A DNA stretch of 32,256 nucleotides from contig JAGVZC010000005.1 in NCBI GenBank assembly GCA_018302885.1, positions 1 to 32,256 on the forward strand, written 5' to 3'. A program made the translations under genes and the position numbers. Numbering within the stretch: position 1 is the stretch's first letter; every line of letters starts with the position of its first letter. This document shows positions 13,817 to 21,368 of the stretch, piece after piece. The notes under the pieces are model-generated. The model was not told where the DNA came from. It did no database searches and saw only the letters and a list, made by a program, of their open reading frames with translations. This stretch comes from Candidatus Woesearchaeota archaeon. GTDB lineage: Archaea > Nanobdellota > Nanobdellia > SCGC-AAA011-G17 > GW2011-AR20.

Positions 13817-14570
13817 AATAAAATCCTCTTCTGGTCTTTGCCATTACAATTTTTGTTAAATCTTCATCAAAAAGATCTATCGGAGTGGCATATTTGTAAT
13901 CTTTACCATTAAATTTCAATGAGTGGTATAAACTTGCTGCATAAGATGAGCATACCAGTTCATCATCCTTTATTTTATAATTCAAATTTATTCCCGTTGC
14001 CCTTGAAAACACTATCAATAACCCATTCCTGAAGCTGTATTTTATATTTTTATTCTTCAAATCAATATTTGTCTTTTCTATTGCTTCATTTCTGACTTCC
14101 TCACTGACAATAGGCCTTAATACTATGAAATAATAAGAGTTCGTGAAATAAATAGTAAAATTTTCCTCATCCACACCCTTCAATGACAATGAATTCATCC
14201 TTCCATCTCCGACATAAACAAAACTATGCCAGTAATTGCCTTCACCCATGGAATCAATCAAGAACTCAAAAATATTGTAATACAAAAAGAAAATAAACCT
14301 GTTATTTATTGTTTCATCAAACTGCTGCTGATAAATGTACCTGTCACCGTATGAAATTGGTTTATCCAGGATTATATCCCCCGATTTCAATTCATTCAGG
14401 GATATTCTATATATTTCCTCATTATCCAATAATCTATAATTTAAATTCTCAATTCTTTCTTCTGTATAAAATTTAGGATGAAAAAACAAGAAAGTTAAAA
14501 AAACTATCAAGAAGAAAAACAAACCCCAGAACAGGAATTTTCTTGAACTTCTTTCGAATAGATTAAACAT
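13806..14570 (-). CDS. Membrane-anchored YiiX-like permuted NlpC/P60 hydrolase
   Basis: The 254-aa protein has one N-terminal membrane helix (about residues 11-32) and then an extracytoplasmic domain. It contains LKSGDIILDK, NYWHSFVYVGDGRM (histidine of the active site) and, further on, DELVCSSYAASLY with the likely catalytic cysteine. The order H before C marks the circularly permuted papain-like (YaeF/YiiX) group of NlpC/P60 enzymes, which hydrolyse amides, esters or thioesters. Most archaea have no murein, so the substrate may be a lipid or surface protein. It is paired with the small membrane protein downstream. Confidence 0.75.
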   Translation of the reverse strand: MFNLFERSSRKFLFWGLFFFLIVFLTFLFFHPKFYTEERIENLNYRLLDNEEIYRISLNELKSGDIILDKPISYGDRYIYQQQFDETINNRFIFFLYYNIFEFLIDSMGEGNYWHSFVYVGDGRMNSLSLKGVDEENFTIYFTNSYYFIVLRPIVSEEVRNEAIEKTNIDLKNKNIKYSFRNGLLIVFSRATGINLNYKIKDDELVCSSYAASLYHSLKFNGKDYKYATPIDLFDEDLTKIVMAKTRRGFYYGK

Positions 14571-14616
14571 ACTTATTTAATCATTTAATTTTTTAAAAAG
14601 GTTTTCAAATGACAAA

Positions 14617-14625
14617 TTTTATAAA
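14617..14625 (+). promoter_or_regulatory. TATA box of the SRP RNA
   Basis: TTTTATAAA is centred about 25 nt before the predicted 5' end at 14646. Confidence 0.55.
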
Positions 14626-14645
14626 GAGAATTTCCAAGTTAATAT

Positions 14646-14915
14646 TGTAGACTAGGCTGGCGGGTTAATCCTCCGCTGCAACTGTAAATGGATTCTGACA
14701 GAGCTGAAACTCAGGGAGAGGTTTAGACTTCAAGTATTAGTCTTGATTCGGACTGTGAAACCTTGTCCTGTAGGGTTGGTCTATATGTGAATCAGGTCAG
14801 ACCTTGACGGGAGCAGCCTTAAGCGTGTAGATTGGCGCTTATAGGGAAGCAGGGAGGAGAAAGTTTCAAGGTAGCTGATATTTGTTTTCTATATCAATTT
14901 CTGGGTGCGTCTACA
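14646..14915 (+). ncRNA. ffs: Signal recognition particle (7S) RNA
   Basis: The ~270-nt RNA is the only content of the 385-nt gap between two genes and is much richer in GC than its surroundings. Its ends pair as helix 1: TGTAGAC (14646-14652) with GTCTACA (14909-14915). The Alu-side start GGCTGGCGGGTTAATCC is followed by long helix-5 sequence. The helix-8 SRP54 site is then clear: AATCAGGTCAGACC, apical TTGAC, GGGAGCAGCC (about 14790-14818). Helix 6 follows (TTAAGCG...GCGCTTATAGG), as expected in archaea. It scaffolds SRP19 and SRP54 to target membrane proteins to SecYE. Exact ends are inferred from the helix and the TATA distance. Confidence 0.93.
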
Positions 14916-14955
14916 TTAAAACTTTTAAGAAAAGTTTTATAAAAAAAGAAAAAAA

Positions 14956-16203
14956 TCAGCTCAAATCTTTTTGAGTCAGTATGTTAATTCTTGTTTCTCT
15001 TGGATTTACTTTTGAGCTCATAGCAATGATATATTTAATATCTGATTTCTCTGCATTTGAAGCTATCTCCCTGTCAACAAAACCATCAAAAACAACAGCA
15101 TAAGCTTTGATGTTTTTCATTGTTATTGTTAACTCAGATATAGGAACCTTTCCAAGAACATTCAGATTATTATCCAAGAAATAAGCTGCTCTTGTTCCAA
15201 CCAAATCATCAAGCAACTCCTTGAATTTTTTATTTTCAACAGGAGATGTGCTTGTAACTGCCTGTTTTGAAGGTTGAGATGCAGTATGAGAAATTCTGCT
15301 TACTTCATGCCTTTTTGGAACAAATCTGCTTGAGTTGCTGCTTTTGTTTGAATCTTCATCCTTAATCTTGGCTATTTCCATCTTTATCTGTTCAATAGCC
15401 ACCTTGCTTCTCAATGCTTTATGAACTTCTTTCTTTGTTATTTCCTCAACTTCTTTTCCATCCGGTGCTTTTGCAACATAATCTATTTCAACACCAGCAT
15501 CAACCAACCCCCTTATAATAAGATCTCCTCCCCTGTCTCCATCAACAAACAGAGTAAGCACTTTCTTTTTACCTAGAAATTTAATTGTATCCGGAATTGA
15601 AGTTCCATTTAAAGCAATAGCATTCTTAATTCCCTGTTTTAAAAGATTAAGAACATCTGCTCTCCCCTCTACAACTATAATTTCCTCAGATTCGTCAATT
15701 GCAGGACCAGAAGCAAGCCTTTCCCTGCCATATTCTGTGATTTCCATCATCCTTACAGATTGCGCCACCTGATCCGTAATATCCTGTGAATCAGGCAATA
15801 CTTTTGATGTCAAATCTCTAAGCAATTCCTTTGCCCTTTCTATAACCTGATTTCTCTTTGAAACCCTGACATCTTCTATTAATTTAACATTTACCTTAGA
15901 ATCGCATGGACCTATTCTCTGAATAGTTTCAAGAGAAGCTCCAATTATGGCTGTTTCAGCCTTATCCAAAGAACTTGGAATTATAATTTCACCACGGGTT
16001 TTTCCAGATCTAGTCTCAATTTTTACTTCAATTCTGCCTATTCTTCCAGACCTTTGTAATTCCCTTAATTCCAATTCACTGCCCAATAAACCTTCAGTCT
16101 GTCCAAAAACAGCTCCAATTACATCGGGCTTGTCAACCACCCCTTCTATAAAAATATCAGTATGTATAATATACTTAGCTACTACTGGGCTAATTTTTCC
16201 CAT
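14956..16203 (-). CDS. dnaG: DnaG-type primase / exosome-associated DnaG
   Basis: The 415-aa protein has the archaeal DnaG N-terminal region (YIIHTDIFIEGVVDKPDVIGAVFGQTEGLLG). The Toprim domain holds EEIIVVEGRADVLNLL (catalytic glutamate) and LFVDGDRGGDLI (DxD). Residues 285-330 form a charged linker, and a C-terminal domain follows. Archaeal DnaG makes short RNA primers in vitro and is a subunit of the RNA exosome, giving it poly(A) preference. A strong Shine-Dalgarno (AGGAGGAT) lies 6 nt before the ATG. It is a single-gene unit, convergent with the SRP RNA. Confidence 0.95.
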   Translation of the reverse strand: MGKISPVVAKYIIHTDIFIEGVVDKPDVIGAVFGQTEGLLGSELELRELQRSGRIGRIEVKIETRSGKTRGEIIIPSSLDKAETAIIGASLETIQRIGPCDSKVNVKLIEDVRVSKRNQVIERAKELLRDLTSKVLPDSQDITDQVAQSVRMMEITEYGRERLASGPAIDESEEIIVVEGRADVLNLLKQGIKNAIALNGTSIPDTIKFLGKKKVLTLFVDGDRGGDLIIRGLVDAGVEIDYVAKAPDGKEVEEITKKEVHKALRSKVAIEQIKMEIAKIKDEDSNKSSNSSRFVPKRHEVSRISHTASQPSKQAVTSTSPVENKKFKELLDDLVGTRAAYFLDNNLNVLGKVPISELTITMKNIKAYAVVFDGFVDREIASNAEKSDIKYIIAMSSKVNPRETRINILTQKDLS

Positions 16204-16252
16204 TTTATCCTCCTATAAGAACAAGCCAATATTTATTACACCAGTAACCTTA

Positions 16253-16285
16253 TTTTTTCATTTTTTGGTGTTTTTTCATTTTTTG
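16253..16285. repeat. Two direct copies of a 15-nt T-rich word
   Basis: TTTTTTCATTTTTTG occurs at 16253-16267 and 16271-16285, in the 272-nt spacer upstream of dnaG. On the plus strand it is a T-run that could end transcription; on the minus strand it lies in the dnaG upstream region. Its role is unknown. Confidence 0.5.
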
Positions 16286-16357
16286 AGTCAAAATCTTTGA
16301 TTTTTGTGAAAATAATAATGATCGGCTTTGTTCTTTGTTTTTAAGTTAATTATTAAT

Positions 16358-16439
16358 ATTTGTAGCCCGCAACACTAACTCCCAAATTCATTGTCATCGC
16401 CATTGGCTTACTCCATTGAGTATTCTCATGGCGGGCTTA
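16358..16439 (-). ncRNA. Candidate single-hairpin small RNA, H/ACA-like
   Basis: A GC-rich island in an AT-rich spacer is closed by a perfect 7-bp helix: minus-strand AGCCCGC (16437-16431) pairs with GCGGGCT (16370-16364). The trinucleotide ACA follows directly (16363-16361) with 3 nt after it, as in H/ACA guide RNAs. The length of ~80 nt fits one archaeal H/ACA hairpin. The interior holds smaller inverted repeats (TACTC-AATG-GAGTA; CCAA...TTGG) and GATGA...GA pieces that might make a kink-turn. A minus-strand TATA-like TTTAAATA lies about 25 nt before the 5' end (near 16460). The target site is not determined. It could instead be a structured leader of dnaG. Confidence 0.45.
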
Positions 16440-16475
16440 ATTATATATAGAATAATGGTATTTAAACTTAACTGT

Positions 16476-16955
16476 TTACAATTTCATGACATTGAGATAC
16501 GCTTTTATCTCATCAAATAAGGAATAAGCCTCTTTTTTTACCTGATCTCCAAATCTATTAAATTCATATTTCTTGGTTGTATAATCAAATAATTCCCTGA
16601 AGAATTTTATAATTGGCTTTCCTTCATAATAATCCCTAAAGTCTTTATTGATTTTTGCCTCTATCTCAACCTCAAACTTTCCTGAAAAAGCATCTCTTTT
16701 GTTTAATTTTATTTTTTTCAGCCCTGAACCCTTGACAGTCACTTCAATCTGAAACTGAACATAGTCGTTTATATTCTGTGTTGCCTCCCATTTCATTTTC
16801 AGGGAGCCTTTTTCAGAATAATTGTGCTCTTTTTCATCAATATCGTATCTTTTATCAGTTAAGAAATCCTTGATTAACTTATAAATTTCCTTAACATCCA
16901 AATTTCCCTCATATTTTATGAATATTGGGGAAAGCACCCTGTCAACTTCTGTCAT
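16476..16955 (-). CDS. Tandem-paralogue family protein, copy 3 (unknown)
   Basis: The 159-aa soluble protein belongs to a three-copy tandem set in this window. It shares with its two neighbours an opening IxYEGxxDxxxxYKLIKDFL and then a short aromatic patch (KRYDIDEKEHNY). A WEATQNINDYVQFQIEV strand pair, a FEVEIEAKI strand, and a helical end with EIKAYLNV follow. This suggests an alpha/beta domain built around a central sheet. There is no signal, membrane segment or catalytic motif, and I do not recognise the family. It is the last gene of the run and has 37 nt before it. Confidence 0.78.
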   Translation of the reverse strand: MTEVDRVLSPIFIKYEGNLDVKEIYKLIKDFLTDKRYDIDEKEHNYSEKGSLKMKWEATQNINDYVQFQIEVTVKGSGLKKIKLNKRDAFSGKFEVEIEAKINKDFRDYYEGKPIIKFFRELFDYTTKKYEFNRFGDQVKKEAYSLFDEIKAYLNVMKL

Positions 16956-16992
16956 GTTTATTCATTAATCCGTATTTTAATAAATGTTTTGA

Positions 16993-17487
16993 TTAATCCC
17001 TCAATCCCAAAAGACTTTTGACATAAGAGTGAAAAGATGTTGATTTTTTATAAAGCTCTTCTAAATACAAATCAATTCTCTTTCTTATGAAAAAATCCAA
17101 GTATAATTTCTGCAATCCCTTAAGCTGGTTCCATTTTTCTGTACTTGTAATATATGAACTAACCCTGACTTCAAAAGTTCCTTTCTGCATTTTTCTCTTG
17201 GAGCCATCCTCCTGCTGAACTTCAATGTCACTCATATTTAAAATCAGAATGGTCATATCTATATGATAATCAAAGAATTCCGATTTTGATTTTTTTGATT
17301 CCCATGCTATTTCAACCTGTTTTTTTCCTTCTGGCTTTGCTCTCTCAATATATTTTTTTTCAAGACTTCTTTCCTTTGCATAACCGTTGTCCTGCAGCCA
17401 CAATTTAAGATATTTGTAAAATTCCGGGAAATCAGTGATTCCTTCCCATTTTATCTTCTGTTTATGTAAAAGATCTATTCTTATCAT
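16993..17487 (-). CDS. Tandem-paralogue family protein, copy 2 (unknown)
   Basis: This 164-aa protein has the same layout as the other two copies: KIKWEGITDFPEFYKYLKLWL, NGYAKERSLEKKY, a KKQVEIAWESKKSKSEFFDYHIDM strand region, GTFEVRVSSYI, and a terminal SFHSYVKSLLGL helix. The last helix is close to the SYIKSTLGL end of copy 1. Identity is low but the order of motifs is kept, which points to an old duplication. Its start overlaps the stop of copy 1 by 4 nt. Function is unknown. A structural role or nucleic-acid binding cannot be told apart from sequence. Confidence 0.78.
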   Translation of the reverse strand: MIRIDLLHKQKIKWEGITDFPEFYKYLKLWLQDNGYAKERSLEKKYIERAKPEGKKQVEIAWESKKSKSEFFDYHIDMTILILNMSDIEVQQEDGSKRKMQKGTFEVRVSSYITSTEKWNQLKGLQKLYLDFFIRKRIDLYLEELYKKSTSFHSYVKSLLGLRD

Positions 17488-17966
17488 TCTATAAGTCCAA
17501 GCGTGGATTTTATATATGAATTTAATTCCATCATTTCATCATATGCCTTTACCCAATAATAAGTCAGTATTTTTTTCTTTAATATAACATTATTATAAAT
17601 GTAAAACAGGAAGGGAAGAAGAGTCCAATTACCCTTATAATCAAAAGTCATAAAGCACCTTATAGTTATCCTTGCCTCTCCAGAATATCCTTTGCTTAAT
17701 TTTTTCACTTTTTTTATTTCATCAAAATCAACTTCAAAATCAAACCTTACGTAATCATCAATTTCCCTTTGTGCGAGCATCTTTATAATCAAAGTGTTTC
17801 CCTGTGGCTTGTTTTTCTCTGTATTTTCACTTTCATAATAATCATACTTATGGCTAACAAACCAGGATTTTACACCTTTGTACAAAGCATCTATATCAAT
17901 TATTCCATCATACCTTATAATTATTCCGTTTGATGGATGTATACTCTCTTTCTTTTTTATAACCAT
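17484..17966 (-). CDS. Tandem-paralogue family protein, copy 1 (unknown)
   Basis: This 160-aa protein is the first gene of the three-copy run. It shows the shared pattern IIIRYDGIIDIDALYKGVKSWF, HKYDYYESENTEK, NTLIIKMLAQREIDDYVRFDFEV, ARITIRCFMTFDY, and the closing ELNSYIKSTLGLIE. A middle LPFLFYIYNNVILKKK stretch is hydrophobic, but its homologous part in copies 2 and 3 is polar, so it is probably a buried helix and not a membrane span. The CBS-domain gene lies 32 nt downstream of its start in the opposite sense of transcription flow (it is transcribed first). Function is unknown. Confidence 0.78.
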   Translation of the reverse strand: MVIKKKESIHPSNGIIIRYDGIIDIDALYKGVKSWFVSHKYDYYESENTEKNKPQGNTLIIKMLAQREIDDYVRFDFEVDFDEIKKVKKLSKGYSGEARITIRCFMTFDYKGNWTLLPFLFYIYNNVILKKKILTYYWVKAYDEMMELNSYIKSTLGLIE

Positions 17967-17998
17967 TATAGAAATAAGTTAATATTAGTATAAAAATG

Positions 17999-18433
17999 TT
18001 ACATTTTTTGAGGTGAATTTTTTATATCTATCATATCCATAGTTAATTCAAAAAGTGTCGGCTGTATTGCCAGAATATCCTTTAAGGTTATTAAGCCTAT
18101 AACTCTTTCATTCACCATTACCGGCAGCCTTCTGATATTTTCCCTGTTCATTAAGGTGATAGCATCATAAATATCCTTTTCAGGGGTTATTGTTATTATC
18201 CTTGTTGTCATAATCTGTTTTACTTTTGTTGTTTTTGGATCAATCCCCATTGATATCATCCTTACCAAGTCCCTTTCAGTCAGAAAACCAAGAAGTTTTT
18301 CATTCTCCTTTACCAATAGGCTTCCTACATGCTTGTCAAGCATAATTTTTGTACAGTTTGTTATATTTTCATCTGGAGAAACAGATACCGGCTTTTTTGT
18401 CATAGCATCCATAACACTAACACCTATTTTCAT
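17999..18433 (-). CDS. CBS-domain pair protein
   Basis: The 144-aa protein is two CBS motifs forming one Bateman module: VMDAMTKKPVSVSPDENITNC...HVGSLLVKENEKLLGFLTERDLV (residues 7-56), then VKQIMTTRIITITPEKDI...NIRRLPVMVNERVIGLITLKDIL (66-120). Such modules bind adenosine nucleotides or SAM. With no partner domain it probably regulates another protein, or buffers a ligand. It is transcribed ahead of the three tandem paralogues and may share their mRNA (32-nt gap). Confidence 0.93.
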   Translation of the reverse strand: MKIGVSVMDAMTKKPVSVSPDENITNCTKIMLDKHVGSLLVKENEKLLGFLTERDLVRMISMGIDPKTTKVKQIMTTRIITITPEKDIYDAITLMNRENIRRLPVMVNERVIGLITLKDILAIQPTLFELTMDMIDIKNSPQKM

Positions 18434-18534
18434 AATGTTTTTTATAGTAATGCAATTTAATAAATAAATCTATAAATTAAAATAGTTAAAGAAATATCAA
18501 AATATTTAAAAATTAATTCATTGGAGAGTTAAAT

Positions 18535-18723
18535 ATGGACAAAGAAAGGATTTTTATCATAAAATTTCTGCTGGACAAGGGAAATATAAAGACACAGATA
18601 CATACAAAGAATATAAGCCCTCAGGAAGCCATTGGCTTGCTTGAAACTGCAAAAGACCAGATACTTGAGAATGTGAGAAAAGGAAGAAAGGAAATTTTCA
18701 AAAGTTCAAAAAAAGATGAATGA
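18535..18723 (+). CDS. Small conserved-looking protein upstream of the HIT gene
   Basis: The 62-aa protein starts MDKERIFIIKFLLDKGNIKTQ. A beta strand pair is followed by a helix (SPQEAIGLLETAKDQILENVRKG) and a lysine-rich tail. It has the look of a small alpha/beta protein, and the stop overlaps the start of the HIT gene by 8 nt, supporting that it is translated. I do not recognise a function. A weak Shine-Dalgarno (GGAGAG) lies about 9 nt before the ATG. Confidence 0.72.
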   Translation: MDKERIFIIKFLLDKGNIKTQIHTKNISPQEAIGLLETAKDQILENVRKGRKEIFKSSKKDE

Positions 18724-19129
18724 CTGCGTTTTTTGTAAGATTGTTGAAGGAAAATTGCCGAGCTATAAAATTTATGAGGATAAAGATGTCCTGGCTTTTC
18801 TCGATATAAAACCGGTTCATCTTGGGCATACTTTAATAATTCCAAAGAAACATTCTGAAACTATTCTGGATACTGAAGAAAAAATTCTGAAAAAGCTGAT
18901 AGTGGTTACAAAAAAAATATCCAAGGCAATGTATGAATCTTTAAAGTTAGACGGGTTCAATATTGGAATAAACCAATTTGAGGCAGGCAACCAGATAGTG
19001 CCTCACCTGCATATTCATATAACACCAAGGTACAAGGATGATAATTTCAAGTTATGGCCTTCAAGAGAATATAGGTCTGAAAAAGAAAGAAAAGAAATTC
19101 AGGAAAAAATAACAAAACTTTTAAAATAA
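18716..19129 (+). CDS. HIT-family nucleotide hydrolase
   Basis: The 137-aa protein has the histidine triad QIVPHLHIHITPRY (H97, H99, H101). It also has the HIT N-terminal DCVFCKIVEGKLPSYKIYEDK with a CxxC pair (C4, C7), and LAFLDIKPVHLGHTLIIPKKH. HIT enzymes hydrolyse phosphoramidates such as AMP-lysine or dinucleoside polyphosphates, using the middle histidine as nucleophile. The HINT-like layout with zinc cysteines fits archaeal HIT proteins. It overlaps the small upstream gene and is followed by tRNA-Met. Confidence 0.95.
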   Translation: MNDCVFCKIVEGKLPSYKIYEDKDVLAFLDIKPVHLGHTLIIPKKHSETILDTEEKILKKLIVVTKKISKAMYESLKLDGFNIGINQFEAGNQIVPHLHIHITPRYKDDNFKLWPSREYRSEKERKEIQEKITKLLK

Positions 19130-19151
19130 TTCCATTTTACTATTTCTATAT

Positions 19152-19224
19152 GCCTCTGTAGCTCAGTTGGTAGAGCATCGCTTTCATGCGGCGAGGGTCG
19201 AGGGTTCGAATCCCTTCGGAGGCA
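19152..19224 (+). tRNA. tRNA with anticodon CAU (elongator Met or Ile2), G at position 37
   Basis: The cloverleaf is complete. The acceptor is GCCTCTG/CGGAGGC (one U-G pair), with discriminator A and no CCA encoded. The D-arm is GCTC-AGTTGGTA-GAGC. The anticodon arm is TCGCT-TTCATGC-GGCGA, the variable loop is GGGTC, and the T-arm is GAGGG-TTCGAAT-CCCTT. The anticodon is CAT at 19185-19187. G1-C72 argues against the archaeal initiator, which has A1-U72. A CAU anticodon can also be tRNA-Ile2 after agmatidine modification. Base 37 is G, whereas CAU tRNAs nearly always have A37, the t6A site, and pair 31-39 is only U-G. A TATA-like CTTTTAAAATAA at about 19117 fits as promoter. Confidence 0.85.
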
Positions 19225-19228
19225 TTAA

Positions 19229-20935
19229 TTATTTTTCAATTCTTGGATGCTTATGCCCTTCTCTGATTCTTTCCTTAAGATGATCTATCTGGTATCTTGA
19301 TTCTTTCAGATAATTCTTCTTATTAACACCATTCCTTTCTATCATCTTAGAGACATATTCTCCACCAAGGAAATGAGGCATAATCACATAGTCTGCGTCA
19401 GCCTTGTACAAAGTTAGTGAATCATCTATTGAATGGGAAGTAACCATTATAACAACATCTGGATTTTTCCTTTTTATCTCTTTTATTATTAAGGAATTAG
19501 TTTCTATTTTAGGGATTGTGGATATAACAATTTTTAGTTTGCTCAGGTTTAAATCATTGAATAATTCTATGTCATCTGCATCTCCATATATGCAGTTTTT
19601 GCCTTTCTTTGTCAAATCAATAATAACTTCAGGGTCAAAATCTATTACAACATATTTAATTTTTAACTTATCAAAAGTCTTCAAAATGTTAAATCCTATT
19701 CTGTTATAACCAAACAAAACAGATTCATAACTTTTTTTAATTTTAGTATTATCCTTTAACCTTCCTTTTTTTTCAAAAATGTTTAGGTGTTTTGAAATTA
19801 AAGGATATATCTTATCAGCATAGATTATCATGTAAGTTGATCCGGTAATTGTTATAAGACCAACCAATGTTACCAAGGAAAGAATTTCCTGAGATAAATG
19901 GCCAATGCTGACTCCTAGAGAAATCAAAATCAAAGAGAATTCTGATATCTGAGCCACAGTCAAACCAGCAAGGAAACCATTTCTTTTTGTAAATCCCAAC
20001 AGACCCATCAGCACCATCACAATCAACGGATTTCCAATTAGAATAAACAAAGAGAAGATTATTGCCGGAAGCAATATGCTGGGAATATTTGAAAGATGCA
20101 TTTGACTGCCTAAAATTATGAAGAATATTATTATGAAAAAATCTCTTAATGGCTTTACTTTGTAAGCAATTTCCATCTTATATGAGGACATGGACAATCC
20201 TATACCTGCCAGTAATGCCCCTATTTCTATTGAGAAACCAAAATAAAAAAACAAGGAAGCAATAAAGAAACACCATCCTATTGAAAACAAAAATAAAAGC
20301 TCCTGATTTTTTGCAATTTGTTTTGTTATCTTAGGCAGAATATAAAGACTTAAAACCCATATTAAAATTATAAGAAAAATTCCTTTTAGCACATTGAATG
20401 CCAGAATACCAACACCCAAATCCTCTGAAAGCAATGGTATAAACATCAGTATGAGTATTGCAACCAAATCCTGAACAATAAGGAACCCTATTGATATCTT
20501 CCCATACAGGGAATCTAAGTCATCCTTATCAGAAAGAAGTTTCATAATAATAATTGTGCTTGAAAATGTAAGCGCAACTGAAATATACAATGCCTCTGTC
20601 GTTGAAAAACCAAGATATAAGGATATAAAAAATCCGATAACCGAGGTGAATATTATCTGCCCAATCCCAGTTACCGTCGCCACAATACCTATTTCTTTTA
20701 TTACCTTAGGATTCAGATTTAAACCAACAAGAAACAGAAGAAATGCAATTCCAATTTTTGAAAAAATTTGAGTAATCTCATTGAATGTAACAAAATCTAC
20801 AAAGAATGAAGTCACTAAAACCCCAGTTAAGATATAAGCAATTATCAATGGTTGTTTAAGGGTATTCGCAATAATGCTTGTAACTAGCGCTAGAAGAATT
20901 ATAAAAGTTAATTCAATGAATAACTCCTGAACCAT
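19229..20935 (-). CDS. Kef-type K+/H+ antiporter with a C-terminal RCK (TrkA-N) domain
   Basis: The 568-aa protein has 11-13 membrane helices in residues 1-385, the CPA2 antiporter fold (FLLFLVGLNLNPKVIKEIG, LTFSSTIIIMKLLSD, FGFSIEIGALLAGIGLS). A cytoplasmic Rossmann domain follows from about 410 (SVLFGYNRIGFNILKTFDKL with a GxxRxG turn, then VVIDFDPEVI and GDADDIELF). The RCK domain binds NAD(H) or nucleotides to gate ion exchange. The tail is His/Lys/Glu-rich. It is convergent with tRNA-Met, leaving only 4 nt between the tRNA 3' end and the gene's stop. Confidence 0.94.
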   Translation of the reverse strand: MVQELFIELTFIILLALVTSIIANTLKQPLIIAYILTGVLVTSFFVDFVTFNEITQIFSKIGIAFLLFLVGLNLNPKVIKEIGIVATVTGIGQIIFTSVIGFFISLYLGFSTTEALYISVALTFSSTIIIMKLLSDKDDLDSLYGKISIGFLIVQDLVAILILMFIPLLSEDLGVGILAFNVLKGIFLIILIWVLSLYILPKITKQIAKNQELLFLFSIGWCFFIASLFFYFGFSIEIGALLAGIGLSMSSYKMEIAYKVKPLRDFFIIIFFIILGSQMHLSNIPSILLPAIIFSLFILIGNPLIVMVLMGLLGFTKRNGFLAGLTVAQISEFSLILISLGVSIGHLSQEILSLVTLVGLITITGSTYMIIYADKIYPLISKHLNIFEKKGRLKDNTKIKKSYESVLFGYNRIGFNILKTFDKLKIKYVVIDFDPEVIIDLTKKGKNCIYGDADDIELFNDLNLSKLKIVISTIPKIETNSLIIKEIKRKNPDVVIMVTSHSIDDSLTLYKADADYVIMPHFLGGEYVSKMIERNGVNKKNYLKESRYQIDHLKERIREGHKHPRIEK

Positions 20936-20999
20936 TAATATTTAAAATAAATCATCCTTTAAATTTGTTTTGGAGATTGTAAAAAGAAAAAGAAAATAA

Positions 21000-21352
21000 T
21001 TATTTCTTTCCAAGAGTAATTTCAATTGTGGAAACTCTTACCTGCTTCCCTTCCTTGTTTTCAAACTCTTCTGAATCTATCCTTATGTCTTTTATGTTTA
21101 TTGTCCCTTCCAAGAATCTCTTTGCTGCAACTTCTGCAACATCAACTGCTCTTGCAATGAATTTTCCTCTTGCTTTTATAATCACTTCGGGTGCTCCTTG
21201 CGTGGTTACCTGCATAACAACACCTGTTACATAACTGATGTTGGCAAAGAATTAACTTACGCCAAATTCATAAACGGCTTATTGCCTATGAACACAATGT
21301 TGTCTTTTGCATTCCTTGGAGCATTTTTGTCTTTGTAGTTTTCGTCTTTCAT
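21000..21352 (-). CDS. albA: DNA/RNA-binding protein Alba, interrupted by a 32-nt intron
   Basis: Exon 1 (21352-21267, 86 nt) and exon 2 (21234-21000, 235 nt) join to a 107-codon frame for a 106-aa Alba. Exon 1 gives NIVFIGNKPFMN and exon 2 gives YVTGVVMQVTTQGAPEVIIKARG, then RVSTIEITLGKK. Together they make an uninterrupted canonical Alba with the IGxKPxMNYV lysine loop that touches DNA. Unspliced, the frame stops after FMNLA. An ATG at 21215 would give only a 71-aa fragment without the DNA-binding loop. AGGGGGA lies before the ATG at 21352, 16 nt after the eS17 stop, so the two genes share an mRNA. Alba coats DNA and RNA in archaea. A disrupted pseudogene is the alternative, but the exact in-frame restoration and hairpin intron argue against it. 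Confidence 0.83.
21235..21266 (-). other. Candidate mRNA bulge-helix-bulge intron in alba
   Basis: On the minus strand the insert is closed by TTGGCG (21265-21260) pairing with TGCCAA (21246-21241). The 5' bulge AAT (21268-21266) and a 3-bp central helix ATG/CAT (21271-21269 with 21240-21238) precede it. The 3' bulge AGT (21236-21234) follows one unpaired base. Cutting after the second base of each bulge removes exactly 32 nt and joins ATGAA to TTATG. The 5' side is textbook; the outer helix on the 3' side is weak (a relaxed form). Confidence 0.7.
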
Positions 21353-21368
21353 TTTTGTTTCCCCCTAG

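Noticed and set aside
16364..16437. Assigning the hairpin RNA to guide 23S helix 69
   Set aside because: Only about five bases match UAACU, and the pocket could not be defined, so the match is not above chance.
21000..21215. Taking the 71-aa frame as the whole Alba gene
   Set aside because: It lacks the N-terminal strand and the KPxMNYV loop that every Alba needs, and these are found in frame just upstream across the 32-nt insert.
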